A DNA stretch of 64,000 bases, taken from positions 1,116,001-1,180,000 of the forward strand of contig NZ_JAFBBR010000001.1 in NCBI RefSeq assembly GCF_016907295.1. Direction: 5' to 3'. This DNA is from Microbacterium dextranolyticum. GTDB taxonomy: Bacteria; Actinomycetota; Actinomycetes; Actinomycetales; Microbacteriaceae. The notes beneath the pieces were generated by a model, which saw nothing but the letters and a program-made list of their open reading frames with translations, was not told where the DNA came from and did not search any database. Position 1 is the first letter of the stretch; each line of letters begins with the position of its first letter. Both the position numbers and the translations under genes were made by a program. This document shows, piece after piece, positions 17,154-26,554 of the stretch.

Positions 17154-17572
17154 CGCTGATCGCCAACCACACGGAGCAGACCCGCTCCACCTTTAGAAGT
17201 GTCGCCCGATTGTGGTGGCTGTGCGCCGCCGTCTCCGTCCTTGCGCTGGTCGCCGCCGCGATCCTCGCGATCGTCGATCCCGCAGAGGTCAACTGGGTCG
17301 TCTGGCTTCGCGGATCCGTCGTCGCGGTTGCGAGCGTGATCTTCGTCTTCGTCACCAAAGCCGCTGCCCGAGGCAGTTACCGCGCCTACACCCGGATGCG
17401 ATGGATCTCGATCCTCGCCCCAGTGGGGATCGTGCTCATCCTCGTTGCGCCCGACACCGGTTACCCGATCTGGATGAAGGTCGAGCAGGGTGTTGTCGGC
17501 ATTACTATCGCGGCCGTCGCAGTACTCCTCAACCGGCCCTCGACGCGCCGAGCCTTCCCGAAGAGCCGCTGA
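17150..17572 (+). CDS. small integral membrane protein
   Basis: 140 residues with four predicted hydrophobic helices (about 20-42, 50-70, 83-102 and 108-128), basic loops and a C-terminal RRAFPKSR. No transporter motif is evident. Coupled by ATGA to the TetR gene, which suggests it is the regulator's main target. Function unknown. Confidence 0.7.
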   Translation: MTLIANHTEQTRSTFRSVARLWWLCAAVSVLALVAAAILAIVDPAEVNWVVWLRGSVVAVASVIFVFVTKAAARGSYRAYTRMRWISILAPVGIVLILVAPDTGYPIWMKVEQGVVGITIAAVAVLLNRPSTRRAFPKSR

Positions 17573-17698
17573 TAGACCCGAAGACGGCCGCTTGCCAGCA
17601 AGAGGCTATGGCGATGTCGGAAGAGTTCTTGCCGATCCAGTACTTCGGTGATTCGGCGGCAGAACCGGGACGAAGGCGATGCACAGATGGACTGGACA

Positions 17699-18787
17699 TT
17701 ATGTGAGCTGCCGGAGTGCAACCGCTGCCTGCAAGGGAAGGACACCGTTGCCGAGTGCTGCGGTCAGCTGGTTCGCCGTCAGTCCGTGCGCGGGGTCGGT
17801 CACCCAGCCGGTTGGAAGGCCCATGAGCCATTCCACGAATGCCGGTTCCGGCCGTGGACCCGCTTGATCGCTTAGGAGGGCCGGGGCGGGTGCGGCGCAA
17901 CCGGTGATGTGTTCCCACTGGGCGATGGCGTCGGCGTAGCGTCCCCAGCGTCGAAGATGTTCTCGATCAGCGACCACAGCGTCTCCGACTCGCTGCGCTT
18001 GTTCCGCGAGCCAGTCGGTCCGTTGAGCGCGAGGTCGATGATCTGGTGTGAGAGTGCGATCGTTCCTCGTCTGGCCCGCACTTGATCCAGGGATTCGCCG
18101 CCACGGGTCGAGTCCGTGGCCAGCGGAGTCCGGAATTGTGCGCCGGGCGAGGATGAAGATGCGAAGCCGTTGGTGAGGAGCGCCGACAAGGGACGCTGGT
18201 AGGCCGATCCATTGCGCGTCGTACCGCAGGTCGGCCAGATCGCCGAGTACGGCGCCGGCCGCCCGGAGAGGTCGAGCTGCGCTGTCTCCCAGACTCCACA
18301 GGTCGGGTTCCAGGTCGCGAAGGGTTGCAGGGGCGGGGGTTGCATCGTCGGGGTTGCGTTGCTCATCGTCGTCTCCTTCCAAGGGTGAGCGGATCGCCGG
18401 TGAGGAGAGGAGGCCGCGTACGTTCTCGATGACGACGAGGGCGGGTTGTAGTGCGTCGATGGCGGCGGCCATGTGCGACCAGAGTCCGGAGCGGGTGCCG
18501 GGTGCGAGGCCGGCCCGTTTGCCCACGGTCGATACGTCTTGGCAGGGGAACCCGCCGCACAGCACATCGATCGGTGGCACTGCCTGCCAGTCGATGGCGG
18601 TGATGTCGCCAAGGTTTGGGATCTCGGGCCAGTGGTGGGCGAAGACGCGGGACACGTGCGGGTTGTTCTCGGAGAACCAGATGGTCTCAGAGTTGAGGGT
18701 GTGTTCGACGGCGAGGTCGAGTCCGCCGTAGCCGGAGAACAGCGACCCGACTCTGAGCGGGCGGTCGCGCTGGGTGGGGTCGTGCAT
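17699..18787 (-). CDS. DNA (cytosine-5) methyltransferase
   Basis: 362 residues with the ordered C5-methyltransferase motifs. Motif I is VGSLFSGYGGLDLA (residues 13-26). Motif IV is GGFPCQDVS with the catalytic Cys at 82. Motif VI is VVIENVRG (about 118-125). Motif VIII is HQRLRIFILA, and motif X is LGNGVLPLQA near the C-terminus. It is shorter than many restriction-linked enzymes and resembles solitary enzymes of phages and conjugative elements. No cytosine-specific endonuclease is next to it, so it probably marks the element DNA against host restriction. Divergent from the relaxase gene. Confidence 0.93.
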   Translation of the reverse strand: MHDPTQRDRPLRVGSLFSGYGGLDLAVEHTLNSETIWFSENNPHVSRVFAHHWPEIPNLGDITAIDWQAVPPIDVLCGGFPCQDVSTVGKRAGLAPGTRSGLWSHMAAAIDALQPALVVIENVRGLLSSPAIRSPLEGDDDEQRNPDDATPAPATLRDLEPDLWSLGDSAARPLRAAGAVLGDLADLRYDAQWIGLPASLVGAPHQRLRIFILARRTIPDSAGHGLDPWRRIPGSSAGQTRNDRTLTPDHRPRAQRTDWLAEQAQRVGDAVVADREHLRRWGRYADAIAQWEHITGCAAPAPALLSDQAGPRPEPAFVEWLMGLPTGWVTDPAHGLTANQLTAALGNGVLPLQAAVALRQLT

Positions 18788-19094
18788 GAGGGCTCCGGCC
18801 GATGGGTGATCCCCGGCCGGACTTCATGAGCGATGTCGTTGCCGGGCTGGTCACCGGGCAGGTGCACGAGCACTCCGAAATCGCGATCCGTCGATCCGTG
18901 GCGCGCCGAGGCGATCCGCGCCCCGCGCACCTTCGAGCACCGCGACGTTGACGAACTGCCGACCGCGTCCCACCGGACCCGCCCAGCCCCATCTGAGCCA
19001 CCACACGTCTTTCTGTAGAGGCGCGACCGCGCATTATCGCGGTCGGCAGCGGCGGCTTCCGGCCCACCTTGCGGGCACGGGAAGGAGGCTGCTG
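18788..19094. other. divergent intergenic region with inverted repeat, candidate oriT
   Basis: 307 bp between the divergent methyltransferase and relaxase genes. Near the relaxase there is a perfect inverted repeat CGACCGCG (19024-19031) / CGCGGTCG (19038-19045) with a 6-nt CATTAT centre. A strong GAAGGAGG ribosome site for the relaxase lies at 19081-19088. MobF relaxases bind hairpins beside nic, and oriT is commonly just upstream of the relaxase gene. No nic consensus can be assigned. Both divergent promoters must also lie here. Confidence 0.45.
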
Positions 19095-22000
19095 ATGACG
19101 GTTTCGATGCGCGTGATGACGGCTGGTGATGGTTACAAGTACCTGCTCCGCTCGGTCGCGGCCGGCGACGGTGATCGCTCCCTCTCGACGCCGTTGACGC
19201 GCTACTACGCCGAGGCGGGGAACCCGCCGGGGTTCTGGATCGGCCAGGGCCTCGCTGCTCTTGGGCACGGCGAGTTGACGGCCGGTTCGGAAGTGTCTGA
19301 GGCACAACTTGAGCTGCTGATCGGGTCGGGTCGTGATCCGATCACCGGTGACCCGCTCGGCAAGGCGTACCCGACGTTCGCGCCCGTGGCCGAGCGGATC
19401 GAACGCCGCGTCAAGGCCCTCGACGCCGGTTTGGGGCCGGCGGCGCGGGCGGTCGAGACGGCGCGGATCGAGGCCGAGGAAACCGAGCGTGGCACCCGGC
19501 GTGCGGTGGCGGGGTTCGACTTCACCTTCTCGGTTCCCAAGAGCGTGTCGGCGTTGTGGGCGGTCGCTGACGCTGGGACGCAAGCGTTGATCGCGGACGC
19601 GCATCATGCGGCGGTTGCAGAGCTGGTTGTGTTCATTGAAGGCGAGGTTGCAGTCACCCGTGTCGGCGCGGACGGCCCCGAGGGCACGGTTGCACACGTC
19701 GATGTCCTCGGCGTCGCCGCAACCGCGTTCGACCACTACGACTCCCGGGCGGGCGATCCGCAGTTGCACACCCACGTCGTCATCAGCAACAAGGTCAAGA
19801 CCGCGCAAGACGGCAAATGGCGCGCGCTCGCGGGGCGTCCGATGCACGCCGCGGTCGTCGCGGTTTCCGAGCTCTACAACGCCGCCCTGGCCGACCAGCT
19901 CACCCGCACAATCGGCATCGAGTGGGAGACCCGCGACCGAGGCCGGGACCGCAACCCCGCCTGGGAACTCGTCGGCGTCACCGAATCGCTGATCTCTGAG
20001 TTCTCCACCCGGTCACGGCACATCGAGGCCGAGAAAGACCGCCTCATCGCTGAGTACGTCGCCACGCACGGCCGGCAGCCCTCCGCCCGGATCGTGTTGA
20101 AGCTCCGCGCCCAGGCCACCCTGGCGACCCGGCCGGAGAAGCACATCCACTCGCTCGCAGACCTGACCCGCCAATGGCGAGAGCGCGCCGGCCGGGTGCT
20201 CGGACAGGATGCGACCGGCTGGGCACGGACCCTCACCCATCAGGTAACGGACGCACCGGCTCGGGTGTTGCGGGCCGATGACGTGCCGCTGGATGTCGTG
20301 CGCGAGGTCGGTCTGTCGGTGATGGCGGTCGCGAGTGAGAAGCGGTCGACGTGGACGCGCTGGAACCTGCACGCCGAAGCCTCCCGGCAGTTGATGGGCT
20401 GGCGGTTCGCCTCGATGCTGGATCGGGAGGCGATCACCGGGCTCGTGGTCGATGCCGCCGAACAAGCCTCGCTCCGCCTGACTCCGCCCGAACTCGCGTC
20501 CAGCCCGGTGCAGTTCCGCCGGCCCGATGGCACCTCACGGTTCCGGCCGCACGCCGCGGTGCTGTTCTCGTCCGAAGCTCTGCTCGCCGCCGAAGACCGG
20601 CTCCTTGCCCGCGCCGGCTCTCTCGCTGGGCCGGTGGTGGGGTTGGAGACGGTCGAGCAGATCACGAGCCGCCCCGACCCGCGAGGTCGGATGCTCGGCG
20701 AGGATCAAGCCGCAGCCCTGGCCGCGATCGCCGTCTCCGGCCGTACCCTCGACGTGCTGGTCGGCCCCGCCGGCGCAGGCAAGACCACCGCCATGAACGC
20801 GCTCCGCTGCGCATGGGAGAAGGAGCACGGACCCGGCTCCGTCGTCGGCCTAGCACCATCCGCCGTCGCGGCGCAGGTCCTCGCGGACGATCTGGGCATC
20901 ACGACCGAGAGCACGGCGAAGTGGTGGCAGAACCACCTCATGCACGGCACCACGTTCGAGGCCGGCCAGCTCGTCATCATCGACGAGGCATCCCTGGCCG
21001 GCACCGCCTCCCTCGACCGAATCACCGCCGAAGCCGAACATGCCGACACGAAAGTCCTGCTGGTCGGTGACTGGGGGCAACTCCAATCGGTCGACGCCGG
21101 CGGCGCGTTCTCGATGCTCGTCCACGCCCGCGACGACACCCCCGAACTGCTCGACATCCACCGCTTCACGCACGAGTGGGAGAAGTCCACATCGCTGCAG
21201 CTCCGCCACGGCCGGCCCGAGGCAATCGACACCCTCGCAGGCCACGACCGCATCACCGGCGGCGAACAGGAAGCCATGATCGACGCCGCCTACGGCGCGT
21301 GGCTGCGCGACCTCGCCGCCGGGCGCGCGTCGATCCTCGTCGCCGAAACCCACGAGACCGTCACCGCCCTCAACACACGGGCACGGGCAGACAGGATCAT
21401 CGACGGCACCGTGCACGGCACCCGTGAAGTCGGGCTGCATGACGGCACCGCGGTGTCCGAGGGCGATCTGGTCATCACCCGCCACAACGACCGCCGCCTA
21501 CGCAACGGCCGATCCTGGGTCCGCAACGGCGACCGCTGGACCGTCAGCAGCGTCCACTCGGATGGATCGGTCAGCATCCGCCCCGTCGGCCGCCGGCTCC
21601 GTGGCGGGATCGTCCTGCCTGCCGACTACGTGGCCGAACACCTCGACCTCGGCTACGCCATCACCGCCCATAGAGCGCAAGGCGTGACCACCGATACCGC
21701 GCACGTCATCGCCACCGCGACGACGACGCGGGAGAACTTCTACGTCGCCATGACCCGCGGCGCGGCCGGGAACTATGCCTATGTCGTCCTGGATCGGCCT
21801 GACGACAGCCACGGCGTGCCGCACCCCAGCGACAACCCCGATGCCACCGCCCGGTCGGTGCTCTACGGCGTGATCCAGCACATCGGCGCTGAGCTGTCGG
21901 CGCACGAAGCGATCACCGCCGAGCAGGAACGGTGGAGCAACATCGGCCAGCTCGCCGCCGAGTACGAAACCATCGCCCAAGCCGCCCAACACGACCGCTG

Positions 22001-22652
22001 GGCCACGCTCCTCGCCACCGCCGGACTTACCGGCGGGCAGGTCGATGCCGTGCTCGACTCCGACGCCTACCCAGCCCTGTCAGCCGAACTGCGGCACGCC
22101 GAGGCCAACCACCACGACCTTGACGCTCTGCTGCCGCGCCTGATCGCAGCACGCGGACTTGAAGATGCCGACGACATCGCTTCGGTGCTTCATGCTCGTG
22201 TCGCTCGCGCGACTGCGCGGCCTGCCGGGTCTGGCCGCACCCGCAGGCAATCTCGGCTCATCGCAGGGCTCATCCCATACGCGGACGGGCCGATGGCCGA
22301 CGACATGCGCCAAGCCTTGGATGAGCGCCGCCAACTGATCGAAACTCGCGCCGACGCCGTACTCACCGGCGCGCTTATCGACAAGGCTCATTGGACGACC
22401 CAGCTCGGCCCGGAACCGCAGGGCGCGAAGTCGGGGGCAGCCTGGCGGAGGGCCGCCCTCATCGTCGCCGCCTACCGGGACCTTTACCAGATCACCGACG
22501 ATCGAACTCCGCTCGGGTCGGCCCCGCAGAGCACCAGGCAGAAGATTGACCGTGCACGCGCCGAAGCCGCGCTCAGTGCGCTCACCGCGGGCACGTCGTC
22601 TGAGCCTGCACGCCAAGTAGCGCAGGTCGCAGACCGCGGCCTGCGCCTCTGA
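19095..22652 (+). CDS. MobF-family conjugative relaxase-helicase (TrwC/TraI-like)
   Basis: 1185 residues from the ATG at 19095, chosen for the GAAGGAGG site. The relaxase domain (about 1-300) has the catalytic Tyr pair at 37-38 (TRYYAEAG), FDFTFSVPKSVSALWAV typical of MobF, and the HUH metal cluster His214, His225 and His227 (DPQLHTHVVISN). The helicase part has Walker A VGPAGAGKTTAMN near residue 555, Walker B VIIDEASLAG near 626, and later LGYAITAHRAQGVT and YVAMTRGA of superfamily-1 helicases. It nicks oriT, stays bound to the 5' end and unwinds the strand for transfer. The C-terminal 130 residues are helical and recur in the remnant at 30697. Confidence 0.95.
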   Translation: MTVSMRVMTAGDGYKYLLRSVAAGDGDRSLSTPLTRYYAEAGNPPGFWIGQGLAALGHGELTAGSEVSEAQLELLIGSGRDPITGDPLGKAYPTFAPVAERIERRVKALDAGLGPAARAVETARIEAEETERGTRRAVAGFDFTFSVPKSVSALWAVADAGTQALIADAHHAAVAELVVFIEGEVAVTRVGADGPEGTVAHVDVLGVAATAFDHYDSRAGDPQLHTHVVISNKVKTAQDGKWRALAGRPMHAAVVAVSELYNAALADQLTRTIGIEWETRDRGRDRNPAWELVGVTESLISEFSTRSRHIEAEKDRLIAEYVATHGRQPSARIVLKLRAQATLATRPEKHIHSLADLTRQWRERAGRVLGQDATGWARTLTHQVTDAPARVLRADDVPLDVVREVGLSVMAVASEKRSTWTRWNLHAEASRQLMGWRFASMLDREAITGLVVDAAEQASLRLTPPELASSPVQFRRPDGTSRFRPHAAVLFSSEALLAAEDRLLARAGSLAGPVVGLETVEQITSRPDPRGRMLGEDQAAALAAIAVSGRTLDVLVGPAGAGKTTAMNALRCAWEKEHGPGSVVGLAPSAVAAQVLADDLGITTESTAKWWQNHLMHGTTFEAGQLVIIDEASLAGTASLDRITAEAEHADTKVLLVGDWGQLQSVDAGGAFSMLVHARDDTPELLDIHRFTHEWEKSTSLQLRHGRPEAIDTLAGHDRITGGEQEAMIDAAYGAWLRDLAAGRASILVAETHETVTALNTRARADRIIDGTVHGTREVGLHDGTAVSEGDLVITRHNDRRLRNGRSWVRNGDRWTVSSVHSDGSVSIRPVGRRLRGGIVLPADYVAEHLDLGYAITAHRAQGVTTDTAHVIATATTTRENFYVAMTRGAAGNYAYVVLDRPDDSHGVPHPSDNPDATARSVLYGVIQHIGAELSAHEAITAEQERWSNIGQLAAEYETIAQAAQHDRWATLLATAGLTGGQVDAVLDSDAYPALSAELRHAEANHHDLDALLPRLIAARGLEDADDIASVLHARVARATARPAGSGRTRRQSRLIAGLIPYADGPMADDMRQALDERRQLIETRADAVLTGALIDKAHWTTQLGPEPQGAKSGAAWRRAALIVAAYRDLYQITDDRTPLGSAPQSTRQKIDRARAEAALSALTAGTSSEPARQVAQVADRGLRL

Positions 22653-22716
22653 GGACGGTCGGTCCGACTCGCCATGTAGTACGGTGCCGGTGCCGGTGCC
22701 GGACCAAGCACATCGG

Positions 22717-23721
22717 CTAGATCGAGCGAGGCGGCACTTCGGGGACTGAACGATCGACCCGGCGCTCCCAGCCAAGTCCGGAACGGTTCGTCGCGTCGTG
22801 AGCTGTCACGTCTGCGTCGAGAAGCGCGATGACGTCGCTGGCCTGGGTGATGACGGACGCGAGCCCCTGCTTGATGAGTTCGTTCGGGCCGGCGCTGACG
22901 ACGCTGGTCACAGGGCCGGGCACCGCACCGACACCCCGCCCAAGACCTCGGGCATTGCGCACGGTCGTCAGCGAGCCGGATCGTACTCCGGCTTCCGGGA
23001 CGATGACGGCGCCCGAAAGCGCAGCCATCAGCCGATTGCGAGCCTCGAACCGGTGTTTGGTCGGCGCGGTTCCAGGAGGCAACTCGCTCACCAACAGACC
23101 GGCATCCCCGACCCGGTCCAAGAGTTCACTGTGCCCAGCTGGGTACCGTCGATCCAGGCCCGTCGCGAGCACGGCGATCGGCCGGCCCGCTGCTGCGAGA
23201 ACGGCACGGTGCGCAGCTCCTTCGATGCCGTAAGCGCCGCCTGCAACAACCACCCGCTGCTCATCGGCGAGGCCCGTCGCCAGTTCGCGCGTGACATGCT
23301 CCCCGTAGCCGCTGGACGCACGGGCACCGGTGATCGCGACCCGATCACTCAACGCCGCCGTCAGAATTGACGACGCACCCGCTGTCCACATTAGGTAAGG
23401 GGCGCGCTCGCCCAGGCCATCCAACCCTGCGGGCCATTCCCGATCCGTCGGGATCAGGATGCCGGACCCTCGTTGCTGCGCCTCAGCGACACGATCCAGC
23501 AGATCAGGTGCGATCCGCGCTCGCAGATGCTCGCGCCACAGAAGCAGGTCCGCGCGGGCAAGCCCGGTCACTTCGCGGTCGGACTCGGCGAGGCCCAGCG
23601 TGGCAACGCCACCGTGCCGCGCCAGGATGTAGCCCGTGATCGGGTCGTCCGGCTCCGCGATCATCGACAGCACGATCCGCGCCATCCGCTCGCCCTGCAC
23701 CTGCTCTTCCAACATCGCCAT
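22717..23721 (-). CDS. dprA: DprA/Smf-like single-strand DNA-binding protein
   Basis: 334 residues, start MAMLEEQ with a GGAAGGA site upstream. The Rossmann-like DprA core runs from about 105 to 290: VAITGARASSGYGEHVTREL, VVVAGGAYGIEGAAHRAVLA (GGAYGIEGAAH replaces the common SGxAxGIDxxAH), IAVLATGLDRRYP, GLLVSELPPGT and RFEARNRLMAALSGAVIVPEA. Host DprA loads RecA on incoming single strands in transformation. On a conjugative element it may help the transferred strand recombine or be made double-stranded. Convergent with the relaxase gene. Confidence 0.9.
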   Translation of the reverse strand: MAMLEEQVQGERMARIVLSMIAEPDDPITGYILARHGGVATLGLAESDREVTGLARADLLLWREHLRARIAPDLLDRVAEAQQRGSGILIPTDREWPAGLDGLGERAPYLMWTAGASSILTAALSDRVAITGARASSGYGEHVTRELATGLADEQRVVVAGGAYGIEGAAHRAVLAAAGRPIAVLATGLDRRYPAGHSELLDRVGDAGLLVSELPPGTAPTKHRFEARNRLMAALSGAVIVPEAGVRSGSLTTVRNARGLGRGVGAVPGPVTSVVSAGPNELIKQGLASVITQASDVIALLDADVTAHDATNRSGLGWERRVDRSVPEVPPRSI

Positions 23722-23934
23722 GATCGGTGTCCTTCCGCTCCCAGGTCACCGATGAGGTGCGCTCCGGCGACGCCACCGACAGGGGTTCCGCTCGTCGCAG
23801 CCCCGCCGTATCGTTGAAGTCGAGGCAGGTTCTCAACTCTGCGGGTCCTTCGGGACGGCCCCTTACGGGCGCTCATTCATAGCTGCCTCCGCGACGCGAG
23901 GTCGTCGCGCTATGACGATGACGAGAGGCCCGCT

Positions 23935-24264
23935 ATGTTTCGCCTGTTCCTGGCCCTGAGCGCACGCGTCTACGGCTTGCTCCGCTACGCTCCCACCAAC
24001 CTCCTCCTCGACGCGATCCGCACTCGACGAGGCCTGAGATGGGGCGTCCCCGCGATGCTCTTGGCCCTGCCTTACCTCTATGCCGCCGCAATCTGCACCG
24101 CGATCATCAACGACGGCGGGCCAGGGTGGCTCTACCTGTTCGTCCTGCTGTTCATCTGGACCGCTCTCAAGTTCATCTGGATCGGTCCGGCGAGCCTCGT
24201 CCAGCTCGCCCGTGCCCGCTCGGCAGAGCGGAAACGCCCGTGTCAGGCCCAGTACACCGTGTAG
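23935..24264 (+). CDS. small membrane protein, unknown function
   Basis: 109 residues, starting MFRLFLALSARVYGLLRYAP. Two long hydrophobic helices lie at about 38-60 (VPAMLLALPYLYAAAICTAI) and 65-88 (GWLYLFVLLFIWTALKFIWI), with a basic tail. No catalytic motif is visible. It stands alone between divergent dprA and the adenine methyltransferase operon. Confidence 0.6.
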   Translation: MFRLFLALSARVYGLLRYAPTNLLLDAIRTRRGLRWGVPAMLLALPYLYAAAICTAIINDGGPGWLYLFVLLFIWTALKFIWIGPASLVQLARARSAERKRPCQAQYTV

Positions 24265-24360
24265 GACTCAGCCGCTGCCAGGACGACCGGCGAGTCCCGC
24301 AGGTGCTGTCTGCGGTGGCCGATACGGTTAGAGCGGAGGTTCCGTCGAGAGGAGGCGTTC

Positions 24361-25563
24361 GTGGTTGTTCGATACATGGGTACGAAGCGCCATATGGCGG
24401 ACCATGTACGCGACGCCATCGCTGAGCTGGAACCCGCGGGACGTGTGGTTGACCTGTTCTCTGGCATGGGGAGCGTAGCTGAGAGCCTGCAAGAAACAGC
24501 GTCAGTTGTTACCAACGATGCGATGAGCTTCACCGCCGCGTTGTCGCGCGCGCGTTTCACGGGTTCAGATCGCGAAACTACCTCGGCGGATGTGATCAAG
24601 CGACTCAAGCCGGCATACGAAGCACGGCGTCGGGAGTTGGAATTGGTGTATGCGACTGAGCTGAATAGCGAGGTTACAGCGCTGGAAGGTTCACGTACAG
24701 ACCTACTCAACTACATGGACAAGGCGCAGCACGTCGGAAACTCCACTGCGCAGCGACGCACCGCGAAGGCTGCCGCGGAGTCGAGCGGATCAGACCACTA
24801 CGCCCTGGCGAGCCTGTACTTCTCCGCTGGATATCTCAGCCTCCGCCAGGCTGTTCAGTTGGACGCCGCGCGCGCGGCAATCGATGCGGACTCGCACCTG
24901 GAAGATCGTGACTGGATGTTGGCAGCCTGGATCGCCGCAACATCCGTTCTCGTCAATGCGCCCGGGCACACTGCTCAATTCCTTCGCCCGAACTCCGATT
25001 CGGCACACACTCGAATTGTCCGCACATGGACGCGTTCAATCTGGGACGAGTTCACTCTGGCGCTCGACACGGTTTCCCAGGTTGGCACAGAGTCCTGGCG
25101 GCGAGATAACTCCGTCTACGTTGGGGATGCCCTCGACCTTGTAAGCGCGGGGGAGCTTCGCGATATCGGCACGGTGTATGCAGATCCGCCGTACACGAAG
25201 GATCAGTACAGCCGGTACTACCACATGTACGAAACGCTTTATCGCTACGATTTTCCGGACTCTAGTGGCGCTGGCCGAAACCGGTCGGATCGATTCACAA
25301 CCGGCTTTTCGCTGAAGTCTGCTGTTGTTGCCTCATTCCATGACCTCTGCCGTAACGTCTCTCGCATGCGTGTCCCTTTGGTCATCAGCTATCCGTCGAG
25401 CGGACTCCTCGATGATGCGGGCGTAACGGTTCCCGAGATAGCCCGTCAGTACTTCGGCAACGTGCAGACTCGGTCATACAACGCGAATCACTCAACGATG
25501 GGTGCCTCCACGGGCGCATCCAAGAAGTCGGCAACGGAGAATCTCTATGTCTGTCTCGTCTGA
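24361..25563 (+). CDS. D12-class adenine-N6 DNA methyltransferase
   Basis: 400 residues from the GTG at 24361, preceded by GAGGAGG at 6-nt spacing. The N-terminal RYMGTKR and the AdoMet-binding VVDLFSGMGSV (about 30-40) match the D12 class. The catalytic motif IV is VYADPPYTKDQYSRYY (DPPY near 277-280), followed by HMYETLYRYD. Between them is a helical insert of about 180 residues, probably for target recognition. It methylates adenine at an unknown site. Its last 17 bp overlap the next gene (ParB-like), which in turn overlaps a nuclease gene. Base composition is visibly more AT-rich than the surrounding element, suggesting separate acquisition. Confidence 0.92.
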   Translation: MVVRYMGTKRHMADHVRDAIAELEPAGRVVDLFSGMGSVAESLQETASVVTNDAMSFTAALSRARFTGSDRETTSADVIKRLKPAYEARRRELELVYATELNSEVTALEGSRTDLLNYMDKAQHVGNSTAQRRTAKAAAESSGSDHYALASLYFSAGYLSLRQAVQLDAARAAIDADSHLEDRDWMLAAWIAATSVLVNAPGHTAQFLRPNSDSAHTRIVRTWTRSIWDEFTLALDTVSQVGTESWRRDNSVYVGDALDLVSAGELRDIGTVYADPPYTKDQYSRYYHMYETLYRYDFPDSSGAGRNRSDRFTTGFSLKSAVVASFHDLCRNVSRMRVPLVISYPSSGLLDDAGVTVPEIARQYFGNVQTRSYNANHSTMGASTGASKKSATENLYVCLV

Positions 25564-26554
25564 AGCAGAAACGCAAACTACTGCGCCCCAGAATGTCACT
25601 GCGGAGCTACGCGAGCTGAACGTCTCCGATGTGGTTCCCAACGCCCAGAACCCGCGCCTTGACTTTCCGCAAGACGAATTGGACAGGCTCACCGACTCCA
25701 TCGACCTTGAGGGCGTGCTCGTTCCCATCGTCGTCTATCCCAAGGACAACAAGTACGTTCTCGTCGACGGGGAACGCCGCTTCCGCTGTGCCCGTGATCT
25801 CGGCCACAGCAAAATCCCTGCTCTCATCACCACCGAACGCAGCGAGCGCGAAGTGCTCCAGCAGATGTTCAACATCCACCTTATTCGGGAGCCCTGGCGC
25901 GATATTCCGACGGCGAAAGCCCTCCAAAGGCTTGCCGAGGAGATCAAAGAATCGAGCGGCCAGGAACCCAATGACAACGAGCTGCGCGACCTCACAGGCT
26001 TGTCTATCGAACGCGTGCGCCAACTCCGCTATGTCGTTACGTTGCCAGACCAATGGCAGGATTACATCCGCGATGAGACGATCCCTCTCAACTTCTTCTG
26101 GGAGTTGAAGAAGAACGTCATCGATGCCCTGCGCAACAATCGACCCGCGATCCTCGACGAGTACGGCGAGGATCGCGTAAGCAGCGCCTTCGTTCAAAAG
26201 CGCCTCGATCAGGTGATCACGGACACGGTCAGCCTACGTAAGGTCTCGCCGATCATTAAGTTCGCGGCTCAAGATGCAGAGTCGAATGGCACTGGTAGCT
26301 CGACTCTCGACACTTCAATTCGCGACCTAATCGAGAAGCCTGAGGCGACGATCGACGACGCCTACGAAGAGACCGTCCAGATGATGGTAGAGGTCGACAA
26401 GCTCGGACGTCGCACTTCGACGATGGTAGCGGTGTTTGCGCGGCTGCTGACGAAGACGGCCGGCACATCGGACCACGACGAGGTACGCCGTCTCGGACGC
26501 GAACTCATTCAACAGGTCACGGCGCTGATCGACGCGGATGAGCAGAACGGCTGA
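25547..26554 (+). CDS. ParB/RepB-type protein in methyltransferase-nuclease operon
   Basis: 335 residues from the ATG at 25547, inside the methyltransferase 3' end. A ParB-type domain covers residues about 20-110: LNVSDVVPNAQNPRLDF, LTDSIDLEGVLVPIVVYP, GERRFRCARDLG (GERR box at 75-78) and FNIHLIREPWRDIP, which corresponds to the ENIQR-type box. An HTH follows (about 148-170, LRDLTGLSIERVRQLRYV) and then a helical C-terminus. The GERR box is the nucleotide-contact motif in CTP-binding ParB proteins. No ParA is nearby, so the role is probably not segregation. It may recognise or clamp DNA for the co-encoded nuclease. Confidence 0.85.
   Translation: MSVSSEAETQTTAPQNVTAELRELNVSDVVPNAQNPRLDFPQDELDRLTDSIDLEGVLVPIVVYPKDNKYVLVDGERRFRCARDLGHSKIPALITTERSEREVLQQMFNIHLIREPWRDIPTAKALQRLAEEIKESSGQEPNDNELRDLTGLSIERVRQLRYVVTLPDQWQDYIRDETIPLNFFWELKKNVIDALRNNRPAILDEYGEDRVSSAFVQKRLDQVITDTVSLRKVSPIIKFAAQDAESNGTGSSTLDTSIRDLIEKPEATIDDAYEETVQMMVEVDKLGRRTSTMVAVFARLLTKTAGTSDHDEVRRLGRELIQQVTALIDADEQNG

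Noticed and set aside
17699..18787. Classical type II restriction system around the C5 methyltransferase
   Set aside because: No endonuclease-like gene is adjacent: neighbours are a small membrane protein and the relaxase. A solitary self-protecting methylase is simpler.
17872..19305. Minus-strand open frame of 477 codons across the methyltransferase and the relaxase start
   Set aside because: It overlaps the methyltransferase in another frame and runs antisense into the relaxase. Ser/Pro/Arg-rich composition is typical of shadow frames in GC-rich DNA.
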